Source of the DNA: DASUSF01 sp036375275
GTDB lineage: Bacteria; Pseudomonadota; Alphaproteobacteria; Geminicoccales; Geminicoccaceae
Reading direction: 5' to 3'
DNA: 6,573 nt
Assembly (NCBI GenBank): GCA_036375275.1
Contig: DASUSF010000339.1
Coordinates: 1-6,573 of the forward strand
A program made the translations under genes and the position numbers. Below are positions 5,821 to 6,573 of this stretch, piece after piece. Position 1 is the first letter of the stretch. The number at the start of each line of letters is the position of its first letter. The notes below the pieces were generated by a model. The model saw nothing but the letters and a program-made list of their open reading frames with translations, was not told the origin of the DNA and did not search any database.

Positions 5821-6573
5821 ATGAACCCTCTGCCCGTGAGCCTCGACGACAGGTACGCCCTGGACGAGGGGCGGATCTATCTCAGCGGCATTCAGGCGCT
5901 GGTGCGGCTGCTGCTGACGCAGCGCCGGCGCGACCGTGCCGCCGGCCTGAACACTGCCGGCTTCGTCTCCGGCTATCGCGGCTCGCCGCTGGGCGGCCTC
6001 GACAAGGCGCTCCAGGCTGCGCGCGCGCATCTGGACGCGCACCAGATCCACTTCCAACCGGGACTCAACGAGGATCTCGCGGCGACCGCCGTCTGGGGCA
6101 GCCAGCAGGTCGGCCTGTTTCCCGGAGCGCGCCACGACGGCGTCTTCGCGCTCTGGTACGGCAAAGGCCCGGGCGTCGACCGGTCCGGGGACGTGTTCAA
6201 GCACGCGAACGCGGCCGGGACCGCCCCGCGGGGCGGCGTGCTCGCGGTCGCCGGCGACGACCACGCCTGCAAGTCCTCGACCCTGCCGCATCAGAGCGAG
6301 CAGGCCTTCATCGCCGCGATGATGCCGGTGCTGCATCCTTCCGGCATCGAGGACCTCCTGGAGCTCGGCTCGCTCGGCTTCGCCCTGTCGCGGTTCTCCG
6401 GCCTCTGGGTCGGCTTCAAGATCCTGGCCGACGTCGCCGACAGCGCCGCCGCGGTCGACCTCGATCTGACGCGCCCGCCGATCGTGCTGCCCGAGGAGTT
6501 CGCCCGCCCCGCGGGCGGTCTGAACATCCGCTGGCCGGATCCGCCGCTCGAGCAGGAGCGCCGGCTGCTCGAG
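5821..6573 (+). CDS. Indolepyruvate:ferredoxin oxidoreductase, fused form, N-terminal 251 codons (runs off right edge)
   Basis: The frame is open from ATG 5821 to the window end. It begins MNPLPVSLDDRYALDEGRIY and carries the family's conserved blocks: AGFVSGYRGSPLGGLD (46-61), FQPGLNEDLAATAVWGSQQ (78-96), WYGKGPGVDR (112-121), GDVFKHANAAGT, GDDHACKSSTLPHQSE (145-160) and GGLNIRWPDPPLEQERRLLE at the edge. These identify the fused IorA-IorB-type enzyme of about 1150 residues found in many proteobacteria. It binds thiamine diphosphate and converts arylpyruvates, from transamination of aromatic amino acids, to arylacetyl-CoA and CO2 with reduction of ferredoxin or a similar carrier. Glu84 in the NED block is a plausible cofactor-activating residue, by inference. 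The rest of the thiamine-diphosphate domain, any iron-sulfur clusters and the gamma-type domain lie outside the window, so intactness is unknown. The gene has its own upstream region and looks independently regulated. Substrate range may include other 2-oxoacids. Confidence 0.93.
   Translation, partial: MNPLPVSLDDRYALDEGRIYLSGIQALVRLLLTQRRRDRAAGLNTAGFVSGYRGSPLGGLDKALQAARAHLDAHQIHFQPGLNEDLAATAVWGSQQVGLFPGARHDGVFALWYGKGPGVDRSGDVFKHANAAGTAPRGGVLAVAGDDHACKSSTLPHQSEQAFIAAMMPVLHPSGIEDLLELGSLGFALSRFSGLWVGFKILADVADSAAAVDLDLTRPPIVLPEEFARPAGGLNIRWPDPPLEQERRLLE

Noticed and set aside
5626..6336. A 236-codon minus-strand frame opposite the oxidoreductase start
   Set aside because: The + strand encodes unmistakable indolepyruvate ferredoxin oxidoreductase blocks; the minus frame has no recognisable domain.
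1..6573. CRISPR array, tRNA, rRNA, toxin-antitoxin or retron-like element
   Set aside because: No regularly spaced long repeats, no cloverleaf or rRNA-like segments and no small paired genes were seen on either strand.

Overview
The window is GC-rich DNA (roughly 70 percent by eye) whose genes almost all read on the + strand, with short gaps, typical of a bacterial chromosome. An alphaproteobacterium, probably a soil or water member of the Rhodospirillales or a relative, fits best. This rests on the Atm1-type exporter, the fused indolepyruvate ferredoxin oxidoreductase and the codon use, and is an inference from family memory, not a search.

Layout: (1) Bases 1-184 are the end of an IS3-family insertion sequence. 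The first 40 codons of its orfA read leftward out of the window. (2) Bases 185-1030 hold the C-terminal TPR part of a large ATPase/adenylate-cyclase-type regulator, apparently cut by that insertion. (3) 1179-2909 encodes an FAD-dependent dehydrogenase of the 3-ketosteroid-dehydrogenase/fumarate-reductase flavoprotein family. (4) 2998-4785 encodes a complete Atm1/HMT1-type half ABC exporter with all nucleotide-binding motifs and the expected glutathione-contacting residues. (5) 4889-5563 encodes a small secreted protein with two copies of an AMIN-like beta domain. (6) 5821 to the right edge is the first 251 codons of a fused indolepyruvate:ferredoxin oxidoreductase.

The flavoprotein and exporter lie 88 bp apart and are probably co-transcribed. 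Hairpin-forming sequences follow the exporter and the secreted protein, so those two and the oxidoreductase may be separate or attenuated units. The oxidoreductase has its own 257-bp upstream region with a direct repeat. No shared pathway links all the genes.

I found no clear sign of a new defence, RNA or mobile system. The points most worth a second look are the IS disruption, the duplicated AMIN-like secreted protein, the 30-codon frame bridging the flavoprotein and exporter genes, and the paired repeats upstream of the oxidoreductase.
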